Of a stretch of 45,710 nt of DNA, positions 17,701 through 25,147 are shown piece after piece. Below the pieces are notes generated by a model. The model saw only the letters and a program-made list of their open reading frames with translations. It ran no database searches and was not told the origin of the DNA. A program made the translations under genes and the position numbers. Numbering within the stretch: position 1 is the first letter of the stretch; each line of letters begins with the position of its first letter. The stretch comes from Nitrospirae bacterium MYbinv3. Its GTDB lineage: Bacteria > Nitrospirota > Thermodesulfovibrionia > Thermodesulfovibrionales > Magnetobacteriaceae. The stretch lies in NCBI GenBank assembly GCA_002753395.1, contig PEAB01000021.1:1-45710 (forward strand), given 5' to 3'.

Positions 17701-17818
17701 GATCATTGAGGAACATAAAGGTACGATAGAGGTAACAAGTAAGGTAGGATTTGGAACTATATTCAAGATAAAATTTATACTAAAGGAGGCAAGCAATGAA
17801 TGTATTAATAGTAGATGA
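14780..17818 (+). CDS. Multi-sensor histidine kinase: GAF-PAS-PAS-GAF-PAS-HisKA-HATPase
   Basis: 1012 aa with no transmembrane segment, so probably cytoplasmic. Approximate layout: GAF-like 35-185; PAS 205-310 (GTQSAILTVRRDMTITSVN); PAS 330-440 (NSADAIITTGLDGIITSWNKSAERIFGFSEAEILG); GAF 455-655; PAS 668-775; HisKA 785-855 with phospho-acceptor His802 in ARVAHEIRNPLSS; HATPase 895-1000 with N-box Asn912 and DTGVGI and TGLGLA glycine boxes. The third PAS holds a cysteine cluster (Cys709, 717, 721, 723) that could bind a metal or act as a redox switch. The last 23 nt overlap the response-regulator gene, a clear partner. The input signals are unknown. Confidence 0.93.
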   Translation: MFSLANNTMVHNIKSAIGSSLPEEVERQNSFFEFAQAITPLLDLNELLNKIPEIVVRLIMSKGCALRLYNGVFFKVVSSYGLSPELKMVLLHETDSYIPLQDVFDGHSIILDDSALPIAQSLPLYATPKSIAYVPVKRGEQVIGVIELYDKRGTEQSLTPYFNQADIVKVEGFALLTSLSIDRATIYKENNEHKNDAAAARKRLATLFEGTQSAILTVRRDMTITSVNNMIAFWTNKKTEEIIDRNCMEVFNDPEGLQPQDIALETFISGLPSSKTYDSASRYAELSAYPIEGDNEIQECIIMIRDISDRIIRQNEIINLYKSVTQTKDKLESLIENSADAIITTGLDGIITSWNKSAERIFGFSEAEILGCFIPFLPNFKYDTVKEYLAGIQRGDILKDLEIKGKHKDETPIDISLTISPIKDAYDTVIGITIIARDISRRKIVENELLRSTRKLQHLFFISSAMRSILELEKLLTMILTVVTVKDGLGFNRAILFLYDELHKTLKGTMGVGPSNLTEAHRIWDDLSTDRKSIVDLIEEIEKGPTLKNDGLNALCKDLEIPIDSVATNYLSAAVIEKQAFNVKNVSIDQRADLVLVKKLNTEAYAVIPLIAMDKVIGALWVDNLFNQRQITDDDLEYLTTFADHAATAIESARLFEQVSLAKSELHNIFESISDIVFITDRDMVITKVNKAVCNLMGKELQQIVGQKCYEVFHKQCRPICRCPYTEMLEKRRSIISEVESFYADSKDTFSISMSPIYDSNGVYNATVHIVGNVTEGKQLREQLARMEKVAAIGEMTARVAHEIRNPLSSIGGYARRLQKKLDGPQKEYAQVIVEEVTRLENILRQTLGFVRESKISNEIIDINAILRSVKQLLYSSVRDRIVFEESYCVENIEIRGNPNRLKEVFINLVTNAEQSIQGKGRIGIRSMKDVNTAIIEIEDTGVGIDEEDIKHIFDPFYTTKITGTGLGLAITSKIIEEHKGTIEVTSKVGFGTIFKIKFILKEASNECINSR

Positions 17819-18140
17819 CGACCCTCATCTAAGAAAACTGTACCAGATGGAATTAGAGGATGAAAACTATAAGGTATTCGTAGCAGGTTCCGGGAAGGAG
17901 GCCCTTGAGATATTCGAGAAGGAGGATATCAATATTGTTACCCTGGATATCCTAATGCCGGGCATGGACGGCATAGAGGTGTTGCGGCGGATGAAGGAAA
18001 AGAAACCGGACCTGCCTGTGATTATGTCTACTGCATACGACTATAGAGATGATTTCTCTGTATGGGCGTCTGATGCCTACGTGGTAAAATCAGCCGATAT
18101 GACAGAGCTGAAAAACACAATAAAGAAGCTCCTATCCTGA
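17796..18140 (+). CDS. Single-domain response regulator (receiver only)
   Basis: 114 aa, only a CheY-like receiver. The acidic pair DDD (7-9), phospho-acceptor Asp51 in TLDILMPGMDG, the STA switch residue and Lys in VVKSAD are all present, so it should be phosphorylated normally. There is no output domain, so it must act by protein contact or phosphorelay. AAAGGAGG lies inside the kinase gene just before the ATG, and the coding regions overlap by 23 nt. It is most likely phosphorylated by the kinase encoded upstream. Confidence 0.93.
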   Translation: MNVLIVDDDPHLRKLYQMELEDENYKVFVAGSGKEALEIFEKEDINIVTLDILMPGMDGIEVLRRMKEKKPDLPVIMSTAYDYRDDFSVWASDAYVVKSADMTELKNTIKKLLS

Positions 18141-18142
18141 GC

Positions 18143-19348
18143 GTGGAGCAATTAGAATTACAGACGTTGGCCCCGCTTTATGGCGGGCTATGTCTTAGCC
18201 GGCATAACGGCGTCGTCTTTGTAAGGGGCGCCATACCCGGTGAAAGGGTTATAGCGGAGATTAAGGAGCAAAAAAGGGATTACTCTATTGCCGAGGCAAT
18301 TGAGATCCTCAACACCTCTGAGGATCGACTCCAGCCGCGATGTCCGGTCTTCAAAAATTGCGGCGGCTGCCACTATCAGCATATATCCTATGAAAGGCAG
18401 CTCGCTATCAAGGAGGAGATCGTTACAGACTGCCTAAAGAGGATCGGAAAAACCGATGTTGCCCTTACTGCGACCCTTGCAGGTCAACAGTGGCATTACA
18501 GAAGTAAGGCACAGTTTAAGTTGTCCGGCGATGGCGCCATAGGTTTTTATAAAGAAAACTCGAGGGACGTCGTGCCCATAGAAGAATGTTTTATCTGTAA
18601 AGAGACTATCAATGCGTTTTTAAAAAAGATTAACGGTGCCAGATTTCTTAGAGGCATAAAGGAGTTACATATCTTAGCTGGCAAAAACACTATTGTCTAC
18701 GTCAAAGACACCGAAATGGATGAAGGCCGCCTGGACTTCTTCCTAGACGTTGGCTTTGACGGAGCAATTTTAGAAAATGGCGTCTTTTCAGGTAACATAC
18801 TTTGCGAGTTTATGATCGGAGACCTGACTTACTTTGTTAGCCCGCAGACCTTTTTTCAAACAAACTGGGAGCTAAATCTGCGTTTAATACAAATGCTCTC
18901 CGAGGCCATTGGTGATGTACAGGACAAGGAAATACTAGACGTATATGGAGGGGCGGGGAACTTCTCCCTTCCCTTATCCCTGCGTTGTAAGAACATAACC
19001 ATAGTAGAGAACAACCCCTACGCCGTTACTGACGGGAAGAGAAACGTCGAATCCAATAAGCTAAAGAACGTTAAATATGTAGTGAAATCCTTTGAAAAAG
19101 CAAAAGAGTCCAATAAGTACAACGTGGTCATCATTGACCCTCCCAGGGTTGGTTTAAGCACAGCCTCAGTCACAAAGCTCCTAGCCATCAGCCCCCAGAC
19201 AATCGCCTATGTGTCATGTAACCCTGCCACCTTTGCTAGGGACGTTTTCAAGTTAAGCGACATGTACACGCTGTCCTCTATCCGATTGATAGACCTGTTT
19301 CCCAACACCTATCACTGTGAGGTGATGGGTATACTCACCAAAAAATAG
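18143..19348 (+). CDS. 23S rRNA (uracil-5)-methyltransferase, RlmD/RumA-type
   Basis: SAM-dependent uridine C5 methyltransferase acting on rRNA or tRNA. It is 401 aa and starts with GTG at 18143, 2 nt after the response regulator. A TRAM domain occupies about 1-55. The cluster CPVFKNCGGC plus a later Cys (EECFIC) matches the [4Fe-4S] site of RlmD-like enzymes. The methyltransferase core has FFQTNWELN, SAM motif EILDVYGGAGNFSLPLS, VVIIDPPRVGLS and the nucleophile/loop region AYVSCNPATFARD. Family-level assignment is strong; whether U1939 or another uridine is the target cannot be read from sequence. Confidence 0.9.
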   Translation: MEQLELQTLAPLYGGLCLSRHNGVVFVRGAIPGERVIAEIKEQKRDYSIAEAIEILNTSEDRLQPRCPVFKNCGGCHYQHISYERQLAIKEEIVTDCLKRIGKTDVALTATLAGQQWHYRSKAQFKLSGDGAIGFYKENSRDVVPIEECFICKETINAFLKKINGARFLRGIKELHILAGKNTIVYVKDTEMDEGRLDFFLDVGFDGAILENGVFSGNILCEFMIGDLTYFVSPQTFFQTNWELNLRLIQMLSEAIGDVQDKEILDVYGGAGNFSLPLSLRCKNITIVENNPYAVTDGKRNVESNKLKNVKYVVKSFEKAKESNKYNVVIIDPPRVGLSTASVTKLLAISPQTIAYVSCNPATFARDVFKLSDMYTLSSIRLIDLFPNTYHCEVMGILTKK

Positions 19349-19351
19349 ATT

Positions 19352-19798
19352 ATGAAAATGATTGTGCTCTACGACTATCCTGCCTCAAAGGAGATACATA
19401 GGGAGCTATTCTACCTCGATGATAGCGTTTATATCTCAGCCGGCCAGGATCTGGCTGGGTATTTACGGGATATGGAGGTACAAGGAAGCGCATCTATTGC
19501 CTTGGCCGTCCAGTGGCGCGGGTTAGTAAGTCTAGCCCTGTGGAAAAGCGACGCATCCAAAGAAGAGATCGCTGCGTTTCTGCTCTCGGTGATACCTGAG
19601 TGCAGAGAGATACTGTCGTCCTGCTCCGTGGAGGAGGTCTTTGAACGCCTGTATAGTGAAAAAAGATTTGATTGTCTGAGGCGGTTAAGCAATAGCACAA
19701 AGCGATTAATCGACAAGCACTTAAAAGACAAACGCCTTAAGATAGAAGTTCACCTCGTCTCAGAGGCAGCCGGCAATATAATAACAAGCAGCCTCTGA
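19352..19798 (+). CDS. Hypothetical protein, 148 aa
   Basis: I do not recognise a family. It follows the methyltransferase by 3 nt, so it is probably co-translated. The sequence is soluble and mixed alpha/beta in look: a first strand MKMIVLYDYP, a hydrophobic middle (ASIALAVQWRGLVSLALW), and a basic C-terminal helix (STKRLIDKHLKDKRLKIEVHLV). There is no signal peptide or membrane helix. Codon use matches its neighbours. The coding frame is supported by tight operon spacing and by filling the gap fully. Confidence 0.6.
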   Translation: MKMIVLYDYPASKEIHRELFYLDDSVYISAGQDLAGYLRDMEVQGSASIALAVQWRGLVSLALWKSDASKEEIAAFLLSVIPECREILSSCSVEEVFERLYSEKRFDCLRRLSNSTKRLIDKHLKDKRLKIEVHLVSEAAGNIITSSL

Positions 19799-19809
19799 AT
19801 GTGTTAATC

Positions 19810-19827
19810 TTTCCTCCGTGGAGGAAA
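19810..19827 (+). terminator. Perfect hairpin after the methyltransferase operon
   Basis: TTTCCTCC (19810-19817), GT, GGAGGAAA (19820-19827). The stem pairs a Shine-Dalgarno-like strand with its complement. TGTGTTAAT occurs on both sides (19800 and 19834). There is no T-run, so it could be a non-canonical terminator or an unrelated structure. Confidence 0.35.
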
Positions 19828-19885
19828 ATGAGGTTGTGTTAATTTGACAATGTTATATTCCATATAGTTGCAATAATAATTTCTG

Positions 19886-19975
19886 CACCACGATTTAACG
19901 GATTTAGGGATTAGCAGGATTAGATAAAATCTTTTTCCTGTAAATCCTTTAATCTGCGTAATCCTAGTTCAGACA
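19886..19975. repeat. AT-rich imperfect palindrome, likely dispersed element
   Basis: GGATTTAGGGATTAGCAGGATTA is roughly mirrored by the complement of CCTGTAAATCCTTTAATCTGCG, around an AGATAAAATCTTTTT centre. Elements of this look are common intergenic repeats in environmental genomes. This is the only copy I see in the window. Confidence 0.45.
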
Positions 19976-20027
19976 ATCCCTATAATAGATATGGGGCATC
20001 AAAATCTTTTATGGAGGAGCAAAGAGC

Positions 20028-23000
20028 ATGTATATCAGTCGATTTAAGCGTTTATGGTTAATTTGTGTCTTAGCCGTAGTGATGTTGACAGGGTGTTCGT
20101 CGGTACAGACTGCGGGAATTGGCGGTACGCTTGCCAAGATGGAATCAGATGAACGCAGGGGTACAGTTAAAGCAGCCCTGCCCGAACCCAACAAGAGGTG
20201 TGCGGGGGGCAAAGATTCCCTCGAAGATGAATCGGTTGCTAAGGACATAGGTCTATCAGTAGAGGAACTATCGAGACTTAAGGGCGCTCGAGGTCTCTCT
20301 AACAAGGAAATATGCGAGATGCCAACGGTCAAACTCGCCAGGGCCATATACAAGTCAACTCACCCATTACGCCCTGATCACCCACAGGAATGGGCAAGGT
20401 TTAGGGCGCTGCAACAGGCAGACGAAAATGGCCTCGTGAAACCGGATGGTCTTATCAATGCCACAAAACAGCGGCAGGCATTGCTTACCTCAAAAGCCAA
20501 TAAACCTAGAGGTGCGGGGATATCGCAGACAGCGTGGAGTTCAATCGGCCCTGGCAACGTAGGCGGCAGGGTGCGCAGCATCGTTATTCACCCCACGGAT
20601 ACGTCAAAGATGTGGGCAGGCAGCGTGGCTGGCGGCATATGGAAGAGCACAGACGGTGGAGGTTCATGGAGCGCCGTAAACGACTTCATGAGCAACCTGG
20701 CCATTAGCACTATGGCATTAGACCCATCCAACCCCAACGTCATGTATGCCGGCACTGGTGAGGGCTTCTTCAACGTAGATGCCCTGCGCGGCTATGGAGT
20801 GTTTAAGTCTACCGATGGCGGCAACACCTGGAGTCATTTGAGCGCCACCACGCCTAACAGCAATACCAGCAGTGTCGATTACAGCTGGTATTATGTTAAT
20901 CGTTTAGCGGTTGCCACAAACGGCGTGATATTGGCAGCCACAAGCGGCGCTTACTCCAACTATGGAACGATCTATCGCTCTACCGACGGCGGGACTACCT
21001 GGAGCAGTACATTTGCGTCACAGGCTCAGACGTGGGACGTCCGGTTTGATCCTAATAACCCAAATAATGCGGTTGCCGCTATGAGGGAATACAGTGCAAG
21101 TGTCTGGCAGACCAGTATTATCAGATCAACCGACGGGGGACAAACCTGGAACAAGGTGCTGAGTTTTAGCAACTCCTCCAGACGTATAGAGCTTGCATAT
21201 GCGCCTTCTAACTCACAGATACTCTACGCCTCCAGAGACAACGCCTCCTCTGGCAGTGGTCAGGTCTACAAGTCAACCGATGGCGGGGCAAACTGGAACC
21301 TTATGAGCACGCCAGGTCACCTAGCCACTCAAGGGTGGTACGATAACACCATATGGGTATCTCCAACCGACCCAGACCTGGTTGTCATTGGCGGTATAGA
21401 TCTCTATCGAAGCACTAACGGCGGGTCGAATTTCACAAAGATTAGTCAATGGTACTCTTCAGGCTCGGTACATGCCGACCATCATGCCATAGTGCATCAC
21501 CCTGACTACAACGGCTCAAGCAACAAAACGGTTTTCTTTGGCAACGACGGAGGTCTTTATAAGACCACTGACATCACAACCGTCTCCGCACTCAGCGGAT
21601 GGGTAAATATAAACAACTCCTTTGGGGCTACACAGTTTTATGGCGGCGCTGGCAGCGCTAAGGCCACACCAAGCTCTATAAAGATAATTGGCGGCACACA
21701 GGACAACGGTCATCTTATGACCACCGGCAGCGCCTCCTGGGAGGCAACCAACGGCGGTGATGGTGGTTTTGCCGCCGTAGACCCCACTGACAGCAATTAC
21801 ATGTACGGAGAGTACGTCTACCTGGATATATACCGTTCAACAACTGGCGGGACAGCAAACAGCTATAGCGACATCTGTAGCGGCATAAGCGATGCAAACT
21901 CAGATTATTGTGGCGGCACGGGTGAGACGCTTTTTATCTCACCCTTCATCCTTGACCCCAACAACCCCAACACCATGCTGGCCGGTGGGGCGTCCCTGTG
22001 GCGAAGCACAAACATCAAGGGTACCGTGCCAACCTGGAGTGCGATCAAATCCAGGATCACACCATACCAGGCAAGAAAAACCGAGATCTCGGCTATAGCA
22101 GTGGTCGAGGGCGATGCAGACCGTATATGGGTTGGACATGCAAACGGTGCATTGTATTACACCACAAACGGTACAGCCGCCTCCCCGACCTGGACTAAAA
22201 TAAGTGCGTCAAACCTCCCTGCCAGATACGTTGGCAGGATCCTCATTGACAAGGACAACCACAACAAGGTCTATGCCGCCTACGGTGGTTACTCCGCGGA
22301 CAATCTCTACGTATCCACAGACAATGGCTCTACGTGGACAAATATCACCGGCACCCTGCCTGCAGCCCCTATCCGCTCCATAGTACGACATCCATCCAAT
22401 GCCAACTGGCTGTACGCCGGTACTGAGGTTGGCATCTACACGAGCGAGGACGGAGGCGCTCACTGGAGCACAAGCAACGACGGCCCAGCTAACGTCTCTG
22501 TGGATGAGCTGTTTTGGTACAGCGACACACAGCTTGTAGCAGCCACGCATGGCCGCGGCATGTTTATGGCAACCATAGGCAACACGACTACTACAAAAAC
22601 ACCTAAGTACGACTTCAATAACGACGGTAAAAGCGACATCCTTCTGTACAATACAGCAAATGGTCAGGTGGCCGTCTGGCTTATGAACGGCACAGCCATA
22701 TCAAGTGGCGGCAGCCCCGGCTACGTTGGCGGAACATGGGCAGTAAAGGGCGTTGGAGACTTTGACGGAAATGGCTACAACGACATCCTGTGGTACAACA
22801 CTGCAACAGGGCAGCTTTACATGTGGTTTATGAACGGCTCTACTGTAGCAGGCGGAGGCAGTCCAGCCACAGTACCGCTTGAATGGCAGGTACAGGGTAT
22901 CGGCGACTTTAACGGCGACGGCAAGAGCGATATCCTGTGGTACAACACCACGACAGGGCAGCTCGCCATCTGGCTTATGAATGGTACAAGCGTTACAGGC

Positions 23001-23489
23001 GGGGGCAGCCCAGGTACGGTTCCTCTTGACTGGCAGGTCAAGGGCGTTGGAGATTTTGACGGCGATGGCAAGAGCGACATCCTGTGGTCTAACACCACAA
23101 CAGGGCAGGCCGCCTTTTGGCTTATGAATGGCACAAGCGTTACAGGCGGGGGCAGCCCAGGTGCGGTTCCTCTTGATTGGCAGGTCAAGGGCGTTGGAGA
23201 CTTCGACGGCGACAGCAAGACCGACGTCCTGTGGTACAACACCGCAACAGGCCAGCTCTACATTTGGTTTATGAACGGAACATCTATCTCGAGCGGAGGC
23301 AGCCCAGCCACAGTCCCGCTTGATTGGCAAATCCAAGGGATCGGGGACTTCAACGGCGACAGTAAGACCGACATAATCTGGGAAAACACCTCAACAGATC
23401 AAGTGGCCATATGGTTAATGAACGGCTCCACTGTATCAAACGGCGCCTACACCGCAACCATACCTACAACCTGGAAGGTTCAACAGTAA
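20028..23489 (+). CDS. Giant lipoprotein with sortilin/BNR Asp-box propeller and FG-GAP/VCBS tail
   Basis: 1153 aa. A lipoprotein signal ends at LTGC (Cys23), so it should be anchored to the membrane surface. GGAGG lies 9 nt before the ATG. A linker of about 150 residues precedes a long propeller region (about 170-850) studded with Asp-box motifs such as STDGGNTW, STDGGTTW, STDGGQTW and SEDGGAHW, as in VPS10/sortilin and BNR proteins. The C-terminus has six repeats of about 49 residues, each with a DFNGDGKSDILWYN-type calcium loop, W.MNG and SPATVPL. This is the same tail architecture as the NHL protein ending at 2414. No glycosidase catalytic residues can be assigned. A binding or surface-matrix role is inferred. 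Confidence 0.9.
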   Translation: MYISRFKRLWLICVLAVVMLTGCSSVQTAGIGGTLAKMESDERRGTVKAALPEPNKRCAGGKDSLEDESVAKDIGLSVEELSRLKGARGLSNKEICEMPTVKLARAIYKSTHPLRPDHPQEWARFRALQQADENGLVKPDGLINATKQRQALLTSKANKPRGAGISQTAWSSIGPGNVGGRVRSIVIHPTDTSKMWAGSVAGGIWKSTDGGGSWSAVNDFMSNLAISTMALDPSNPNVMYAGTGEGFFNVDALRGYGVFKSTDGGNTWSHLSATTPNSNTSSVDYSWYYVNRLAVATNGVILAATSGAYSNYGTIYRSTDGGTTWSSTFASQAQTWDVRFDPNNPNNAVAAMREYSASVWQTSIIRSTDGGQTWNKVLSFSNSSRRIELAYAPSNSQILYASRDNASSGSGQVYKSTDGGANWNLMSTPGHLATQGWYDNTIWVSPTDPDLVVIGGIDLYRSTNGGSNFTKISQWYSSGSVHADHHAIVHHPDYNGSSNKTVFFGNDGGLYKTTDITTVSALSGWVNINNSFGATQFYGGAGSAKATPSSIKIIGGTQDNGHLMTTGSASWEATNGGDGGFAAVDPTDSNYMYGEYVYLDIYRSTTGGTANSYSDICSGISDANSDYCGGTGETLFISPFILDPNNPNTMLAGGASLWRSTNIKGTVPTWSAIKSRITPYQARKTEISAIAVVEGDADRIWVGHANGALYYTTNGTAASPTWTKISASNLPARYVGRILIDKDNHNKVYAAYGGYSADNLYVSTDNGSTWTNITGTLPAAPIRSIVRHPSNANWLYAGTEVGIYTSEDGGAHWSTSNDGPANVSVDELFWYSDTQLVAATHGRGMFMATIGNTTTTKTPKYDFNNDGKSDILLYNTANGQVAVWLMNGTAISSGGSPGYVGGTWAVKGVGDFDGNGYNDILWYNTATGQLYMWFMNGSTVAGGGSPATVPLEWQVQGIGDFNGDGKSDILWYNTTTGQLAIWLMNGTSVTGGGSPGTVPLDWQVKGVGDFDGDGKSDILWSNTTTGQAAFWLMNGTSVTGGGSPGAVPLDWQVKGVGDFDGDSKTDVLWYNTATGQLYIWFMNGTSISSGGSPATVPLDWQIQGIGDFNGDSKTDIIWENTSTDQVAIWLMNGSTVSNGAYTATIPTTWKVQQ

Positions 23490-23497
23490 AGAGTAAG

Positions 23498-23557
23498 AAG
23501 GGAGGGCTTTGCCCTCCCTTGACCCACCCACAAGGGAACTCGCCCCCTTGACCCCAT
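23498..23557 (-). repeat. Two-hairpin dispersed repeat, copy 8
   Basis: Minus-strand copy. Stem 2 is a perfect 9-bp AGGGAGGGC/GCCCTCCCT (23499-23519). Stem 1 reads CAAGGGGGC, GA, GTTCCCTTG on the minus strand, which gives two G.U pairs; on the plus strand the same positions would be A-C mismatches. It follows the giant lipoprotein gene by 8 nt. Confidence 0.85.
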
Positions 23558-23639
23558 TAAATTTTTATGCACCCTACACCCCTATGAGATTGTCTTTTGT
23601 GTTATATTATAATTGGGGGAAATAATTAGGAGGGACACT

Positions 23640-23999
23640 ATGATTGAGACAAAAGAACTTGAAACAAGCGAAGCAAGAGATGTTCTAAAAAGGATTGTTA
23701 TAGACATTCTCAGGGAGCTGTCGGAGGAAATACAGCCCCCTGACAGCATAGCCCTCCTACTATACCAGTTAGTAGGGGACTTTCGAGACTTTAAACGAGA
23801 CAACATCGAGAGATTTGACAAAGTGGAAACCAAGCTAGATAAAGTGGAAACCAGACTTGATTCGTTTGAAGCAAGCGCTAACAAGAGATTTGACAAGATT
23901 GAGAGCGAAATAGCTGAAATCAAAGAGACTATGGTAACTCGTGAGATTTTAAAGGATGCCATTGGCAAAATAGGCATTACGGTTAGAGAGATTATTTAG
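23640..23999 (+). CDS. Small coiled-coil protein of unknown function
   Basis: 119 aa, starting at the ATG at 23640 with AGGAGGG upstream. The N-terminal third is helical (ARDVLKRIVIDILRELSEEI). The centre (about 60-100) is a classic coiled coil with repeated phrases FDKVETKLDKVETRLDSFE and FDKIESEIAEIKETM. No signal peptide or enzymatic motif is present. It stands alone between a repeat copy and a stretch that looks like a decayed gene. Function unknown. Confidence 0.65.
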   Translation: MIETKELETSEARDVLKRIVIDILRELSEEIQPPDSIALLLYQLVGDFRDFKRDNIERFDKVETKLDKVETRLDSFEASANKRFDKIESEIAEIKETMVTREILKDAIGKIGITVREII

Positions 24000-24004
24000 A
24001 GAAG

Positions 24005-24190
24005 AGCTTAAAGAGAGATAGGGGATCAAGCGGCTAGAGATAGACAGATAGCGCTTATTAAAGAGGGCTTGGATTCAGGAATTTGAGGAGCTATAGAATT
24101 TACAAGAGAAGAACTCCTTGAAATTGAGAACCCTTTTCTCAATAAGACGTGGAATAATGGAGGATTGACGGGTAAAATATACAAACAAGG
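24005..24190 (+). pseudogene. Possible decayed gene remnant
   Basis: One plus frame reads REIGDQAARDRQIALIKEG, then a stop, then GAIEFTREELLEIENPF and NKTWNNGGL. It is charged and helical like the coiled-coil gene before it, but it is interrupted by at least two stops and has no start of its own. It may be the broken 3' half of a longer gene or a chance reading. Confidence 0.25.
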
Positions 24191-24199
24191 ATTTAGTGG

Positions 24200-25147
24200 A
24201 TGATAAGAAGTATCAGGATTATGTTGATGCCTTTATTTGTTGTTTTTCTATCTGTAATCTCTGGCATGGCAGCCGATGAGTCAAACATCCAACTTAATGC
24301 CTACGTTGACAAGAACTCAGTCTACACCGGAGATACCATCAACTACACAATTGAGGTGCGGAAGTCAAAGGGGCTTGACTTGCAGCTTACCGATTACAAT
24401 ACGGGCAGCGACAACCTTACCATTGTCGATAGCAGCACATATCAGACCGGCTTTTTCAACAAATCAACGATCAGACGATACAAGCTCCGCTCCTATACCC
24501 CAGGGACTTACAAACTCCCGCCAGCAGTTGTTAAATACAAGAGACCACATCAAGCAGACTACAACGAGGTTAAGACAGCCGAGCTAACGGTGGAGGTCAA
24601 AAGTACCCTAAAGGAAACGGCCACAACTGACATCAAAGACATTAAAGACCTGGAGGAGACCAAAAAACCATGGCTCTACGTTATAATAGGGGCAACAGTG
24701 CTGGCCCTTATGGCGCTGATAACATACTTAATACGAAAGAGAAGGGCAGCAAAGGCTAAACCGCTTGTGCGCAAGGCCGCCCACGAAATTGCGTATGAAG
24801 ACCTCGATAGACTCAGGGCAAGCAACCTCCTGAGCGACGGCCTTATAAAGGAGTATTTCACCGAACTGTCGGCCATTGTGAGACACTACATTGAGGATAG
24901 GTTTTCGCTGAAGGCGCCAGAGATGACCACTGAGGAGTTCTTGGACAAGATGAAGACCTCGGCGCAGTTGCCGCCTGCTCAGAAGGAACTGTTAAAGGAC
25001 TTTCTCAAACGCTCAGACATGGTTAAGTTTGCACGTTATGGTCCTACTTCTGAGGAGATAGAGGCTAGCTTTGCCGCCGCCAAGCGATTTGTCGATGAGA
25101 CAAAGACACTTGAGAAAACAGGGACTAATCAATATACAAAGATATGA
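24200..25147 (+). CDS. BatD-like / DUF4381-like membrane protein
   Basis: 315 aa. It has a signal peptide (about 1-24), an Ig-like periplasmic domain (about 28-135, with VDKNSVYTGDTINYTIEVRK typical of BatD N-termini), one transmembrane helix (about 153-176, WLYVIIGATVLALMALITYLI) and a cytoplasmic helical domain (about 190-300, with YFTELSAIVRHYIEDRFSLKAPEMTTEEFL, as in proteins found beside Bat VWA genes). It overlaps batA by 4 nt, so translation is coupled. The Bat (Bacteroides aerotolerance) cluster is tied to envelope stress, but its mechanism is unknown. MoxR and DUF58 genes, usual partners, are not in the window. Confidence 0.78.
   Translation: MIRSIRIMLMPLFVVFLSVISGMAADESNIQLNAYVDKNSVYTGDTINYTIEVRKSKGLDLQLTDYNTGSDNLTIVDSSTYQTGFFNKSTIRRYKLRSYTPGTYKLPPAVVKYKRPHQADYNEVKTAELTVEVKSTLKETATTDIKDIKDLEETKKPWLYVIIGATVLALMALITYLIRKRRAAKAKPLVRKAAHEIAYEDLDRLRASNLLSDGLIKEYFTELSAIVRHYIEDRFSLKAPEMTTEEFLDKMKTSAQLPPAQKELLKDFLKRSDMVKFARYGPTSEEIEASFAAAKRFVDETKTLEKTGTNQYTKI

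Noticed and set aside
22701-23336. Long minus-strand open frame (211 aa) opposite the lipoprotein tail
   Set aside because: It is the antisense shadow of the in-phase FG-GAP repeats and has no ribosome site or recognisable fold.
20028-23489. Sialidase enzyme activity for the Asp-box protein
   Set aside because: Asp boxes are structural and occur in many propellers; the catalytic Arg triad and Tyr/Glu could not be identified.
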